This document shows, one piece after another, positions 7,057 to 15,400 of a stretch of 23,347 nucleotides of DNA; position 1 is the first letter of the stretch, and every line of letters starts with the position of its first letter. The notes under the pieces were generated by a model. It ran no database searches. It saw only the letters and a list, made by a program, of their open reading frames with translations, and had not been told where the DNA came from. Position numbers and translations under genes: made by a program. The DNA comes from Acidobacteriaceae bacterium (GTDB taxonomy: Bacteria; Acidobacteriota; Terriglobia; Terriglobales; Acidobacteriaceae), in the NCBI GenBank assembly GCA_003133425.1, contig PKXI01000335.1:1-23347 (forward strand), in the 5' to 3' direction.

Positions 7057-8691
7057 CTACTGTGTAATCGGCTGCGGAGGTAATGCCTTGGGCGCGTTCA
7101 AATGACGCGCGTTTGGCGGTGCCGGCGTAGCGGACGGTGCTTGTGCGTTCGGAGCTGTGGGAGCAGCCGGGAAGGCCGGCCCCTTCTTGATGCGCAAGTC
7201 GCCGTTGCTGGCGCTCAAGACGATTCGTGAACTGCCAGAACCAATCTTGCCGGTCACCGACTTGTCTTGTTCCCCGCTAACGCTCAGGCTGAACTCCGTA
7301 ACAATGTCACCGTTGTGCGTGCGCCCGTCCACGGAGCCCGAACCGTTGGGCGGAAGCGTCAGTTCTACGTCGCCCTTGCTGTTCTTCGCTTCCACGTTGT
7401 AGGCGCCTGCCGGTTCCACTGAGACGCGGCCGTCGCGGTCTTCCACGTAGCTGTCGCCGTAGATCTGGCTCAGGTCAACGTCTTTTGAACGCGTGACCAC
7501 GTGCACCAGGCCCTTGGATTCAGTGACGCGCAAATTGTCGGAGTCGAAAGTGAGGTCGCCCGGCAGCTCAGCGATCTGCACATCGGTGACTGAGGTGTGT
7601 ACACTGACCGGCCCGGCGATGTTCTCCAGGTGCACCTCGCCGAAAATTTGTCCGCTTGTTGAGACTCGTCCCTTGATCTCGGAGAGGGTCAGATCGTTGC
7701 AATCGCCGTCCGCAGTAAGGTCGCCGTCAACCTGGTGAGCAGACAAATCGTGCCGGCCGTTGGAGAAGTGCACCTGTACCGAACCCACAATCGAGTTCAG
7801 ATGCGTGTCTCCGTGCCCGGTCTTTATGCTGATGCCCGCGCCCAGTCCGGCAGCGGCTACGTCTCCCCTGCTGGCGTTGACAGTGACTCGTGCAGTTTTG
7901 GGCACCGTCACGGTCAGGTTCACCCGCCCGTTGTTATTGCCCTCGGTCTTGATCATTACAGCGGTTCCGCTGACCTGGAGCTGGGCCGCTTCCGCATCGA
8001 AAATCTTCTTGGCTTCCGAATCCGAGCTCGCGAAGGCCACTTCGTGCGCCTGCACTTCCACATTGGGCGTGTCGCCTGCAGTTATGCTCAGGTCCCCGCG
8101 AGGATTCTCGATATCGATGGATGCATTGGCGGGAATGGGCACGTTCTGCACTTGCTGATCAAGATCGTGCTCAGGCATGCCGAAGGAGTTGAAGAAGTCG
8201 CCATTGTCGTTGTTCCACTGGTTAAACCAGGGACCCATGTGGTTCCATCCGGCCGCTCCAAAACCCAGAAAAGCGAGCAGGATTATGATTCCGACGAAGC
8301 TGCCGCTGCGGCGCACGGGGGTTTCCCGGCGCAGATCCAACGCCCACTCGCCGAGCAGGCCGAGGCCGGCGCCGATTAGTACGAGCGGCCACCAGCGTGC
8401 ATACCACGACCAGAACTGGCTGCCGCTGATATAGCCCGAGAGCACCAGCAAGGCAATCACTCCGACGGTGATCAGGATGACGGGGCCAACGATTGAGGGA
8501 ACGCGCGGGCCGTACGCACCTGCATAGCCGGCCTTCATGGCGTACCGCTGGGCCTTCCATGCATCGCGCTGGGCGCGCCAGGCAGCTCGCTGCTGCTCAC
8601 GGTAAACCCGCCATTGTGTCTTCGGGTCGTAGGGTGGATAGGGGGGCGGCGGTCCGCCGCCCGGAGGCGTGTTGGGAGGTACGCTGCTCAT
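7057..8691 (-). CDS. Membrane-anchored DUF4097 (toastrack-type beta-strand) protein
   Basis: 544 residues. A proline-rich, Trp/Arg/Gln-rich N-terminus (1-60) is followed by three membrane segments near 68-88, 100-118 and 132-149. The second carries the WWPLVLIGAGL pattern of DUF5668. From about residue 187 to 510 is a long repetitive beta region with IDIENPRGDLSI, VNASRGDVAAAG, IKTGHGDTHLNS, VEAKNSKGDVELT and LSASNGDLRI turns, which is the G-D repeat of DUF4097 (LiaF/toastrack type). The C-terminal 40 residues are Pro/Ala-rich. The ATG at 8691 has a GGAGG site and overlaps the previous stop by 4 bases. It is the last gene of the sigma operon and is followed by a terminator. Related domains sit in bacterial envelope-stress circuits; a similar role is inferred here. 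Confidence 0.85.
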   Translation of the reverse strand: MSSVPPNTPPGGGPPPPYPPYDPKTQWRVYREQQRAAWRAQRDAWKAQRYAMKAGYAGAYGPRVPSIVGPVILITVGVIALLVLSGYISGSQFWSWYARWWPLVLIGAGLGLLGEWALDLRRETPVRRSGSFVGIIILLAFLGFGAAGWNHMGPWFNQWNNDNGDFFNSFGMPEHDLDQQVQNVPIPANASIDIENPRGDLSITAGDTPNVEVQAHEVAFASSDSEAKKIFDAEAAQLQVSGTAVMIKTEGNNNGRVNLTVTVPKTARVTVNASRGDVAAAGLGAGISIKTGHGDTHLNSIVGSVQVHFSNGRHDLSAHQVDGDLTADGDCNDLTLSEIKGRVSTSGQIFGEVHLENIAGPVSVHTSVTDVQIAELPGDLTFDSDNLRVTESKGLVHVVTRSKDVDLSQIYGDSYVEDRDGRVSVEPAGAYNVEAKNSKGDVELTLPPNGSGSVDGRTHNGDIVTEFSLSVSGEQDKSVTGKIGSGSSRIVLSASNGDLRIKKGPAFPAAPTAPNAQAPSATPAPPNARHLNAPKALPPQPITQ

Positions 8692-9026
8692 GATTGTCCT
8701 CCATCGGGATCTTTCCCGAAGTCGTGCGAGGAAGCAGGGACGATCGACGTCGACTGCTCTGAGTACGGTGGAACGCCGGTTGCCGCACTGGGATCAACTG
8801 CGCCCCGGTTGGGCGCGCCAGCGTACGGCCAGCCGAAGTCACCACCTTCAGAGGCCAGCGCCGCGCGCTCGGCCAGCAATAGCAGGCCCAGCAGAATCAG
8901 CACCAACGGCCAGAAAAGATGCCAGAAGCTATGGATGATGCCCGTCGAATGGAGCAGGGCAATCACGCCGATTAACAGGAGAATTGCGGGGCCGCGCAGG
9001 CGGCGAATCAGAATGTAGCGGTTCAT
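8688..9026 (-). CDS. Small DUF5668-type membrane protein
   Basis: 112 residues. An N-terminal basic stretch (MNRYILIRRLRG) leads into two membrane helices, PAILLLIGVIALLHSTGII and HLFWPLVLILLGLLLLAE. The W-P-L-V-L-I-L-L-G pattern is the DUF5668 (LiaI/LiaF transmembrane-like) signature also found in both flanking genes. The second half (from about residue 56) is a soluble, Gly/Pro/Ser-rich tail without recognisable fold. Start and stop overlap the neighbouring genes by 4 bases each (ATGA type), so translation is probably coupled. It may assemble with its neighbours in the inner membrane; its own activity is unknown. Confidence 0.8.
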   Translation of the reverse strand: MNRYILIRRLRGPAILLLIGVIALLHSTGIIHSFWHLFWPLVLILLGLLLLAERAALASEGGDFGWPYAGAPNRGAVDPSAATGVPPYSEQSTSIVPASSHDFGKDPDGGQS

Positions 9027-9877
9027 TTGGACCCTCCTTGCGATTCTCTGAGCCGGCGAACGATCAACCAGACGCCCAGCCCGATCAACAGCACCGGCCA
9101 GGTGAATTCAATCAGGCGACCGGAGAAGATATCCAGCTGCCCTAGCAGAAACAGAAGCCCAAGAGCGATAAGCACAATCGCGCCGATTGGCTCTTTGCGG
9201 CGCCATCCTATGGGCGGCACCGGTGGCACCGGTGGGACGGGAGGCGTGCCGGGATCGGTAAAGCCGGGTGGAGGTGGCGTGTACGGACCCTGATACGGAG
9301 TTTGATACGGAGCCTGCTGATACGGTGGTTGATATTCGCCTGTCGATACTGGCTGTCCCGGGTAGCCCGCCGCCTGACCTGGGTCTACCGCGCCCGGACC
9401 TGCACCGGGCTGCCCCGGATATTGCCCACGCGCTCCAGGGTTCACCCAGTTACCCACCTCATTCAGTCCCAGTGGATCGGGCAGAGGCTGACCGTCGCGC
9501 CGCGCACGGGCGGTGTGATACGCCTCGAACGACTGGTAAAGAACCCACGCGGCAATGAAGATGCCAAAGATCCCGTAGACATGAGCGGCGCTTACCAGCA
9601 CGGCGAAGATCACCACATGGACCAGGCCCTTGATGAACTGGCCGTTGTACATGGCTCCCACGCCAGGAATCAGTCCCAGCACCGCGGCGGTTGCAGGGCT
9701 CGGCGTACCCGGTTGCGGAGCGGCAAAGGGCTGTTGATAGCTGTGCCATGCCGTCCAGCACGGTTCGCAGAGAATCTGCCCTCCAGCCGCGTTACGCACG
9801 CAACTGGCGCAGAGTGCCTTGCCGCAGCTCTGGCAATAGGCTGTCGCGTTTACACCCGTGTGATTTACGCAGTCCAT
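9023..9877 (-). CDS. B-box zinc-finger membrane protein with DUF5668 tail
   Basis: 284 residues in four parts. Residues 1-45 form a B-box-like zinc finger with Cys3, His6, Cys15, Cys18, Cys23, Cys26, Cys37 and Cys40. Two membrane helices follow at about 61-110 (LGLIPGVGAMYNGQFIKGLVHVV is a frequent partner of B-boxes in bacteria). A Pro/Gly/Tyr/Gln-rich linker (about 145-225) carries YPGQP, PYQ and a PPVPPVPPVPP repeat. The C-terminus has two helices with the WPVLLIGLGVWLI DUF5668 pattern. The ATG at 9877 has an AAAGGAG site and lies inside the end of the anti-sigma gene (13-base overlap). It is probably an inner-membrane scaffold of the sigma operon; the zinc finger could be a cytoplasmic contact surface. 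Confidence 0.85.
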   Translation of the reverse strand: MDCVNHTGVNATAYCQSCGKALCASCVRNAAGGQILCEPCWTAWHSYQQPFAAPQPGTPSPATAAVLGLIPGVGAMYNGQFIKGLVHVVIFAVLVSAAHVYGIFGIFIAAWVLYQSFEAYHTARARRDGQPLPDPLGLNEVGNWVNPGARGQYPGQPGAGPGAVDPGQAAGYPGQPVSTGEYQPPYQQAPYQTPYQGPYTPPPPGFTDPGTPPVPPVPPVPPIGWRRKEPIGAIVLIALGLLFLLGQLDIFSGRLIEFTWPVLLIGLGVWLIVRRLRESQGGSK

Positions 9878-10731
9878 ACTGTGCTCCTTTCCAGTTCTTT
9901 CATTCCCGTCGTGCCATTTAGGAGCCGCCGGAATGCGCGGAACGTCCCGTCAAACCTCAGGGAAGTTTCAAAAAAACCACTGGAATCGTCTTGCGCCGGT
10001 CCAGTTACCGGTTTGCCCGACTGTTGCGGAGGAGGGTCGATGCGGGAGCCTCCGTCCTTGTGGCCGGGGATCTGTTTGGATTCGCCAGGCGCCGGGCTGC
10101 TCGGCTTCTGCTGGGTGTTGTCGCCGCCCTGGCCTTCGCCTTCCGTGCTGCGGCGCAGCTCCCGCATTCTCGATTCAACCTCGTAGACAAAACGGAGATG
10201 GTCGTAATAGCGAACGATCGGGACCGACGCGGTGTTCAAACGCCGCTCCATGAATGAACGGATAGCAGTCGGGCGAAGGTCGGCAAGACGCACACTGCTG
10301 AGCCGGACACCGGTCAGGTTGAGCGTCAGTGCGATTGAAAAGAACGCCATCGCGGCAGTCATCAGCAGCCGAGGCTCGGCAAATCGGCGAACCTGGCCCA
10401 TAAAGCCGGGACGCTGCCAGGCAGGGGGCATATGCAGCACGGTGGTGCCACCGGTCATCAGGCCGAAACCCTCTACCTGTCCCGGACCAGTTTGAGCCAG
10501 AATCTTATCCAGCAGGCCGGCCGGGACCTCTGGTTCCGGGGAGAGAAACTCCAGCCACTCGCGGCCTCGACGGGATTCGTCGAAGAGAGCCGTGCAGGCC
10601 TTACAACCGGCCATGTGCTCGGCAAAGGTAGCTTCGTCTTCGGGCTTCAGCAACCCGTCCAGCGCGTCCGCCAAAAGTGTCTCCCACTGGCCACAGGCTG
10701 GAGAGCTCGGAATGTGTGCGCGGTCCGTCAT
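9865..10731 (-). CDS. Membrane anti-sigma factor with zinc finger (zf-HC2)
   Basis: 288 residues. The N-terminal domain has the zf-HC2 set Cys13, His39, Cys43 and Cys46 (HMAGCKAC at 39-46), the zinc-binding fold by which many anti-sigma factors hold their ECF sigma factor at the membrane. One membrane helix lies near 121-140 (RLLMTAAMAFFSIALTLNLT), preceded by a basic stretch. The rest, about 150 residues, would be extracytoplasmic: a charged part, then a Gly/Ser/Pro/Gln-rich low-complexity linker (about 195-245). It starts 2 bases after the sigma stop, with a GAGGTG site inside the sigma gene, so expression is coupled. The signal it senses cannot be read from sequence. Call is strong from motif plus position. 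Confidence 0.9.
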   Translation of the reverse strand: MTDRAHIPSSPACGQWETLLADALDGLLKPEDEATFAEHMAGCKACTALFDESRRGREWLEFLSPEPEVPAGLLDKILAQTGPGQVEGFGLMTGGTTVLHMPPAWQRPGFMGQVRRFAEPRLLMTAAMAFFSIALTLNLTGVRLSSVRLADLRPTAIRSFMERRLNTASVPIVRYYDHLRFVYEVESRMRELRRSTEGEGQGGDNTQQKPSSPAPGESKQIPGHKDGGSRIDPPPQQSGKPVTGPAQDDSSGFFETSLRFDGTFRAFRRLLNGTTGMKELERSTVWTA

Positions 10732-10733
10732 GG

Positions 10734-11471
10734 TTACATCACCTCTCGTTTACTACGTTCCAGCAGGCGCGCAAGTTCCGCGCGTCCCCTGCTGATGCGG
10801 GACTTTACCGTCCCCTCGGGGATGCCCAGCACCTGGGCAATCTCCTTGTAGTCCATATCCTGTAAATCCCTTAGAATGACCGCCTCGCGCAGCTCGACGG
10901 AGACGCGCGCCAAGGCGTTCTGCACCATCGCTGAGAGTTCTTTCTGGGCCGCAAGTTCGTGCTGTGAAGGTCCTTTTGACGTCAGCCTGTCTATCGGCTT
11001 CAGCTCTTCAACCGACTCCCAGCCGTCGTCCAATGAACCGGTTGCCCGCTGGTTGCGTGTGCGGCGGAAGTTGTCCACCAGCAGGTTGCGGGTCATGGTG
11101 GTGATCCACACCTGCAGGCTCCCTCGGCTGGTGTCAAAGCTCGCCAGGTTTGAGTAAATTTTGAGGAACACGTCCTGGGTCAGGTCTTCTGCATCGGCCA
11201 CGTTGCCGGTAAACCGGTAGCAGAGCCCGTACACTCGCTTGTGGTGCGTGCGGACCATCTCCGCCCACGCGCCGGAATCCCCATCCATGCAGCGGCGGAC
11301 GATTTGGGACCAATCAACGTCCAGTGGTCTCACCTCCGTGCGCGGCAGAAAAGTCGCCGGGGAATTGGTTGCTCCGCTCTGCGCATCGCCGGGAGCGGGC
11401 GTCCGTGGAGCGCCAATCTCCAGCGCCTCCATACTACGCCGCGACGGTCTGGCAGGACCCTTCAGCGACAT
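10734..11471 (-). CDS. ECF-type RNA polymerase sigma factor
   Basis: 245 residues from the ATG at 11471. After a variable 50-residue N-terminal extension comes sigma region 2 (YGLCYRFTGNVADAEDLTQDVFLKIYSNLASFD, then WITTMTRNLLVDNFRRTR), a short linker, and region 4 (LREAVILRDLQDMDYKEIAQVLGIPEGTVKSRISRGRAELARLL), whose helix-turn-helix contacts the -35 box. No sigma region 1 or 3, so ECF type. The open frame reaches an ATG at 11546, which would be almost leaderless relative to the predicted promoter; 11471 has no clear ribosome site either, so the start is uncertain. It is the first gene of a five-gene operon with 2-base, 13-base and 4-base junctions. Its promoter looks ECF-type, suggesting self-control. 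Confidence 0.92.
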   Translation of the reverse strand: MSLKGPARPSRRSMEALEIGAPRTPAPGDAQSGATNSPATFLPRTEVRPLDVDWSQIVRRCMDGDSGAWAEMVRTHHKRVYGLCYRFTGNVADAEDLTQDVFLKIYSNLASFDTSRGSLQVWITTMTRNLLVDNFRRTRNQRATGSLDDGWESVEELKPIDRLTSKGPSQHELAAQKELSAMVQNALARVSVELREAVILRDLQDMDYKEIAQVLGIPEGTVKSRISRGRAELARLLERSKREVM

Positions 11472-11556
11472 GGTTTTGTCGCCAGGGCAATTCGCCAGCG
11501 TCCCCAGCCCCATCCCGCTCCAGCTTAATGTGCCCACGCATTGCATACGGGGTTTA

Positions 11557-11582
11557 TACGCAGGAATTGTGAGGTTGGTTCC
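11557..11582 (-). promoter_or_regulatory. ECF-type promoter upstream of the sigma gene
   Basis: On the minus strand GGAACC (11582-11577), a 16-base spacer, then CGTATAAA (from 11560). GGAAC at -35 with a CGT-type -10 and 16-base spacing is the classical ECF promoter layout. Transcription would start near 11550, which favours a leader of about 80 bases before the ATG at 11471. It suggests that the sigma factor reads its own promoter; this is inference. Confidence 0.55.
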
Positions 11583-11738
11583 GTCACCGGAAAACGCTCT
11601 GCTCTCATTCCCTGCGTGCCAGGCCAGGGTGATCTGGAAAAACGCAGCTCACATCCCTTGCGCCGCTTGTTGTCGAATAACGCCTGAACCCGCGTTTATT
11701 CCATAGGTAAATTGCACCCACTCCCGGTAGGGAGGGAA

Positions 11739-11847
11739 GGAAAATAGCCCAGGGTGTAACCCTGGGTTAGCATTCCCCCGAAGCCTCGCCGTCCCGGGAA
11801 GATAGGAAAATAGCCCAGGGTGCAGCGCAGCAAACCCTGGGATAGCG
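11739..11847. repeat. Tandem CCCAGGGT hairpins (REP-like)
   Basis: Two direct copies begin with the same 18 bases, GGAAAATAGCCCAGGGTG, at 11739 and 11805. In copy one (11739-11771) CCCAGGGT pairs with ACCCTGGG around a very short loop. In copy two (11805-11847) the same arms enclose a longer GC-rich loop. About 33 bases separate them. They lie between the divergent sigma operon and LprI gene. The rest of this 520-base gap (11472-11993) holds the ECF promoter and nothing else I recognise. Confidence 0.65.
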
Positions 11848-11993
11848 GCCCCAATCTCTTTTCGCGTCCCGGAGGCCCGCGGAGAAGTTCCTCACCACGC
11901 TTGAACCATGTTCGTGGAGTCGCTCGGGGTGGAACACGCGGACCTGATCAGAAAACCGGCGTAGTCTAATCTGTTGCGAATGGGTACCCGGCA

Positions 11994-13121
11994 ATGCGGA
12001 CAGGTTGGTGCATTCTCCTTGTATTTGCAAGTGGCCTCGCGCACGCCGCGAGCTTCGATTGTGCAAAGGCGAAAACTCCGCAGGAAAAGGCTATCTGCGC
12101 CTCGCCCTCGCTGAGCGCCGCCGACGAGCAAATGGCCGCCGCTTACCGCGCCGTCCTTGTTGCCGCGCCCTCTGAAATGAAGGATGAGGTTCGCACCGAT
12201 CAGCGCAACTGGCTGCACTTTATCGCTCTCCGCTGCAACGCTGCCAACTCAACTTCTTCCGCCGTTCTCTCCGGTTGCCTCCAGGTTTACTACGACTGGT
12301 GGACAAAGCAGTTGCGCCAAATGGTCTATAGCAAGGCAGGCATCACCTTTGTGCAGCGTTCAATTACGCTGTACGCGCCCCCCGACCCTCCCCCGCCGGG
12401 AGCGCAGGTGCGCATCGGCGATGGAACGCCGGAGTACGGAACTCTAAACGCCTCATGGCCCCAGGCGAACACAGACACGCCCGAGTGGAAAGCATGGAAC
12501 AAGGCCGTTGAAGCCGCTGCGCAAAGACTCACAGCTTGTGCCTATGGCTGCCAGGGCGAGCCCATTCTTCAATGGAAGGCAGATGCCGGCGTTGATTCAG
12601 ACACCAGCGTCTCCGTTGGCATCATCGGAAAGCAGTTGGTCACTGCCTCCATCGTGAACATGTGGGACGGTCACGGCGCGCATCCGAATCACGGCACGAT
12701 AGAGTTCAACTGGCTGCTTCAGGAACAGCGCGAACTGCGCCCTGAGGATGTGTTTCTCGCCAACTCAGGCTGGGACACTGCGATCCAGAAGCGCTGCGAC
12801 AGAGAATTGCACCAGCGACTTGATGGCCCACCCATGGGGAGCTACGAGAGCTTCTTTCAACCGGGTGAAATGCAGAAGATCCTCCACGGCGTTGTCGTAA
12901 ACCCTGAAAGCTGGCGCCTGGACTCGACAGGCGTCACAATCATCTTCCAACCCTATCAAGTTGCCTGCTATGCCTGCGGCCCAGGTCCCATAACCATCCC
13001 CTGGCCTGCCCTGAAGCTCTATCTCAACCCGGACTTCGAAATCCCGACCCAGAAACTGGAAGACCCAGAATCTCAGCTTCGAGACCTGGGTCCTCACGTC
13101 TGGAGAATTCCTCCGTCCTAA
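11994..13121 (+). CDS. Secreted LprI (DUF1311) and RsiV-like (DUF3298) two-domain protein
   Basis: 375 residues. A signal peptide (MRTGWCILLVFASGLAHA) is followed by an LprI/DUF1311 domain at about 20-100: FDCAKAKTPQEKAICASPSLSAADEQMAAAYRAVL with conserved cysteines. From about 120 to 360 is a second region whose GAHPNHGTIEFNWLLQEQRELRPEDVF and ITIIFQPYQVACYACGPGPITIPWPALKLYL segments match the DUF3298 domain of RsiV-type proteins (GAHPN...tGk.L.l.DlF and the Y..apYa.G....ip...L end). LprI proteins inhibit lysozyme in mycobacteria, and the RsiV domain binds lysozyme in Bacillus. It is transcribed away from the ECF sigma operon. Its stop overlaps a glgC relic on the other strand. No strong ribosome site. 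Domain calls are good; a lysozyme link is inference. Confidence 0.8.
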   Translation: MRTGWCILLVFASGLAHAASFDCAKAKTPQEKAICASPSLSAADEQMAAAYRAVLVAAPSEMKDEVRTDQRNWLHFIALRCNAANSTSSAVLSGCLQVYYDWWTKQLRQMVYSKAGITFVQRSITLYAPPDPPPPGAQVRIGDGTPEYGTLNASWPQANTDTPEWKAWNKAVEAAAQRLTACAYGCQGEPILQWKADAGVDSDTSVSVGIIGKQLVTASIVNMWDGHGAHPNHGTIEFNWLLQEQRELRPEDVFLANSGWDTAIQKRCDRELHQRLDGPPMGSYESFFQPGEMQKILHGVVVNPESWRLDSTGVTIIFQPYQVACYACGPGPITIPWPALKLYLNPDFEIPTQKLEDPESQLRDLGPHVWRIPPS

Positions 13122-13189
13122 TACCGCTGCAGAAACTCCGGATCCAGCGCGTTCTCGAGCGCCGAAATATCTCACCCGAAAATCGTCAG
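13118..13189 (-). pseudogene. glgC: Relic of a second glgC 3' end
   Basis: The minus strand here encodes LTIFG-stop-DISALENALDPEFLQRY-stop, aligning without gaps to the last 23 residues of the intact glgC 870 bases away (LTIVTRDTSLFENPVDPEFLQRY), with 15 identities. A codon equivalent to an Arg CGC has become TGA (13172-13174). Several differences are synonymous (TAT/TAC, TTT/TTC, GAG/GAA), so this was once a translated paralogue, not a fresh duplication. Upstream of LTI the similarity fades. The rest of the gene is absent. Its TAG lies on top of the LprI stop codon. Confidence 0.7.
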
Positions 13190-13292
13190 CCTTCGGACGA
13201 AAACCCTTCCGGCGATTCGCTCGCAATCAGCCTTCTTCCGCAGCTTGCCGTCTGCATCTTGCAGATAATTACATCCCCCCGGCCCATACTGA

Positions 13293-13445
13293 ATGAAAGT
13301 GCATCGATTGTCTGATGGCGCGGGGGAGAAGCCCGGCAAGCCCAACCGAGTGCCGCAGAACCCGGCGCGGAAGAAGAAGGCTTTCGCCGTCAGATACTGC
13401 GATGCGGTACAGAAACATCTCGCACACGGCAAAAAACGCCCCTAA
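13293..13445 (+). CDS. Possible small basic protein
   Basis: An open frame of 50 residues between LprI and DUF6496. It starts MKVHRLSDGAGEKPGKP, is rich in Lys/Arg (PARKKKAF; ends HGKKRP) and has one Cys. Its basic character resembles the DUF6496 protein downstream, but I see no family match and no ribosome site before the ATG. The opposite strand also holds an 86-codon open frame (13172-13432). It may be non-coding. Confidence 0.25.
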   Translation: MKVHRLSDGAGEKPGKPNRVPQNPARKKKAFAVRYCDAVQKHLAHGKKRP

Positions 13446-13766
13446 CTCCTTTGCTGAGAGGAATCTGCAGATAAGTCATTTGTTAAGAGGATTTTACGGC
13501 GACATAGCCCCGGTATACCGTTGAAACAAAGGTACTTATTTACAGAATATGGGTGGGGGTACCCCCGGAAGCTCACCAACCACAGCCATGCATTCCCCGG
13601 AGAGAAGAAGCAGGCATGGAGCAGGGCAACGGGCGGATTTTGAAGGCCGGTCGATGATGGCCGGCGCTGTCGCGTTCTGGTGGCTGAGGAAGAAACTTTG
13701 AATGCAATGGCAGAGATGCAACCAGCGCTGAGTTTTCGTTCATCTGAGTTAAACGGAGGAAATCCG
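13446..13766. other. Non-coding stretch with two perfect palindromes
   Basis: Between the possible small ORF and DUF6496. It holds CGGTATACCG (13511-13520) and GGGGGTACCCCC (13555-13566), both perfect palindromes. Between them is TTGAAA (13521-13526), a possible -35 box, with no clear -10. Farther on there is a GCCGG/CCGGC hairpin near 13647-13667. A promoter for DUF6496 probably lies here, but I cannot fix it. Confidence 0.35.
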
Positions 13767-13961
13767 ATGGCCACCAAAAAGGCAACGCGCAAGTACAGCA
13801 AGGCGTCCGGCGAGAGCGTGGAAACCGAAATGAAAGCGATGAAAGCTGGAAAGCTGAAAAGCGGCAGCGGCAAGAACGTGACCAGCAGAAAGCAGGCCAT
13901 CGCGATCGGGTTGTCAAAAGCACGCAAAGCAGGCAAGAAGGTGCCAGCCAAAAAGTCCTGA
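13767..13961 (+). CDS. DUF6496 small basic protein
   Basis: 64 residues, MATKKATRKYSKASGESVETEMKAMKAGKLKSGSGKNVTSRKQ and so on. The K-Y-S-K-A-S-G...V..EM..MK.GKLKSG pattern and the VTSRKQAIAIGLSKARKAGKKVP end are characteristic of the DUF6496 family; members are small, Lys-rich and of unknown function. A perfect GGAGGA ribosome site lies 6 bases before the ATG at 13767, which is why an upstream in-frame ATG at 13701 is rejected. The gene stands alone with a long leader region and converges with glgC. Strong basic charge suggests nucleic-acid or polyanion contact, but that is a guess. Confidence 0.85.
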   Translation: MATKKATRKYSKASGESVETEMKAMKAGKLKSGSGKNVTSRKQAIAIGLSKARKAGKKVPAKKS

Positions 13962-13987
13962 GAAGCTGAGTCAAAGCAACTCAGGAC
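13955..13987. terminator. Convergent hairpin at the DUF6496 and glgC ends
   Basis: GTCCTGAG (13955-13962) pairs with CTCAGGAC (13980-13987). Inside, CTGAGT (13966-13971) can instead pair with ACTCAG (13979-13984). It overlaps the DUF6496 stop codon and ends 9 bases before the glgC stop. There is no T tract, so terminator activity is uncertain. Confidence 0.4.
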
Positions 13988-13995
13988 ACCGGTCG

Positions 13996-15255
<1,260 letters not shown>

Positions 15256-15371
15256 AGGCTCCCGCCTTTGCCTCTCTTCGCTTCTGAAAGATCCATCCCA
15301 TTCAGGGAGTGCCACTATCCGGAACATGATATTCTGCTGCGATACTTTTCGCACTCGTCACTGAACGGTGG

Positions 15372-15400
15372 AGAATACCACACAAAGACGGACTTGGCAG
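15372..15400 (-). promoter_or_regulatory. Putative sigma-70 promoter of glgC
   Basis: On the minus strand CTGCCA (15400-15395), 17 bases, then TATTCT (15377-15372), with an extended TGG just before the -10. Both hexamers match 4 of 6 consensus bases. The leader to the ATG at 15255 would be about 110 bases. Confidence 0.4.

Noticed and set aside
11931..11970. GGAAC and GTCTAA before LprI as a second ECF promoter
   Set aside because: The spacing between the boxes is about 28 bases, far from the 16-17 required.
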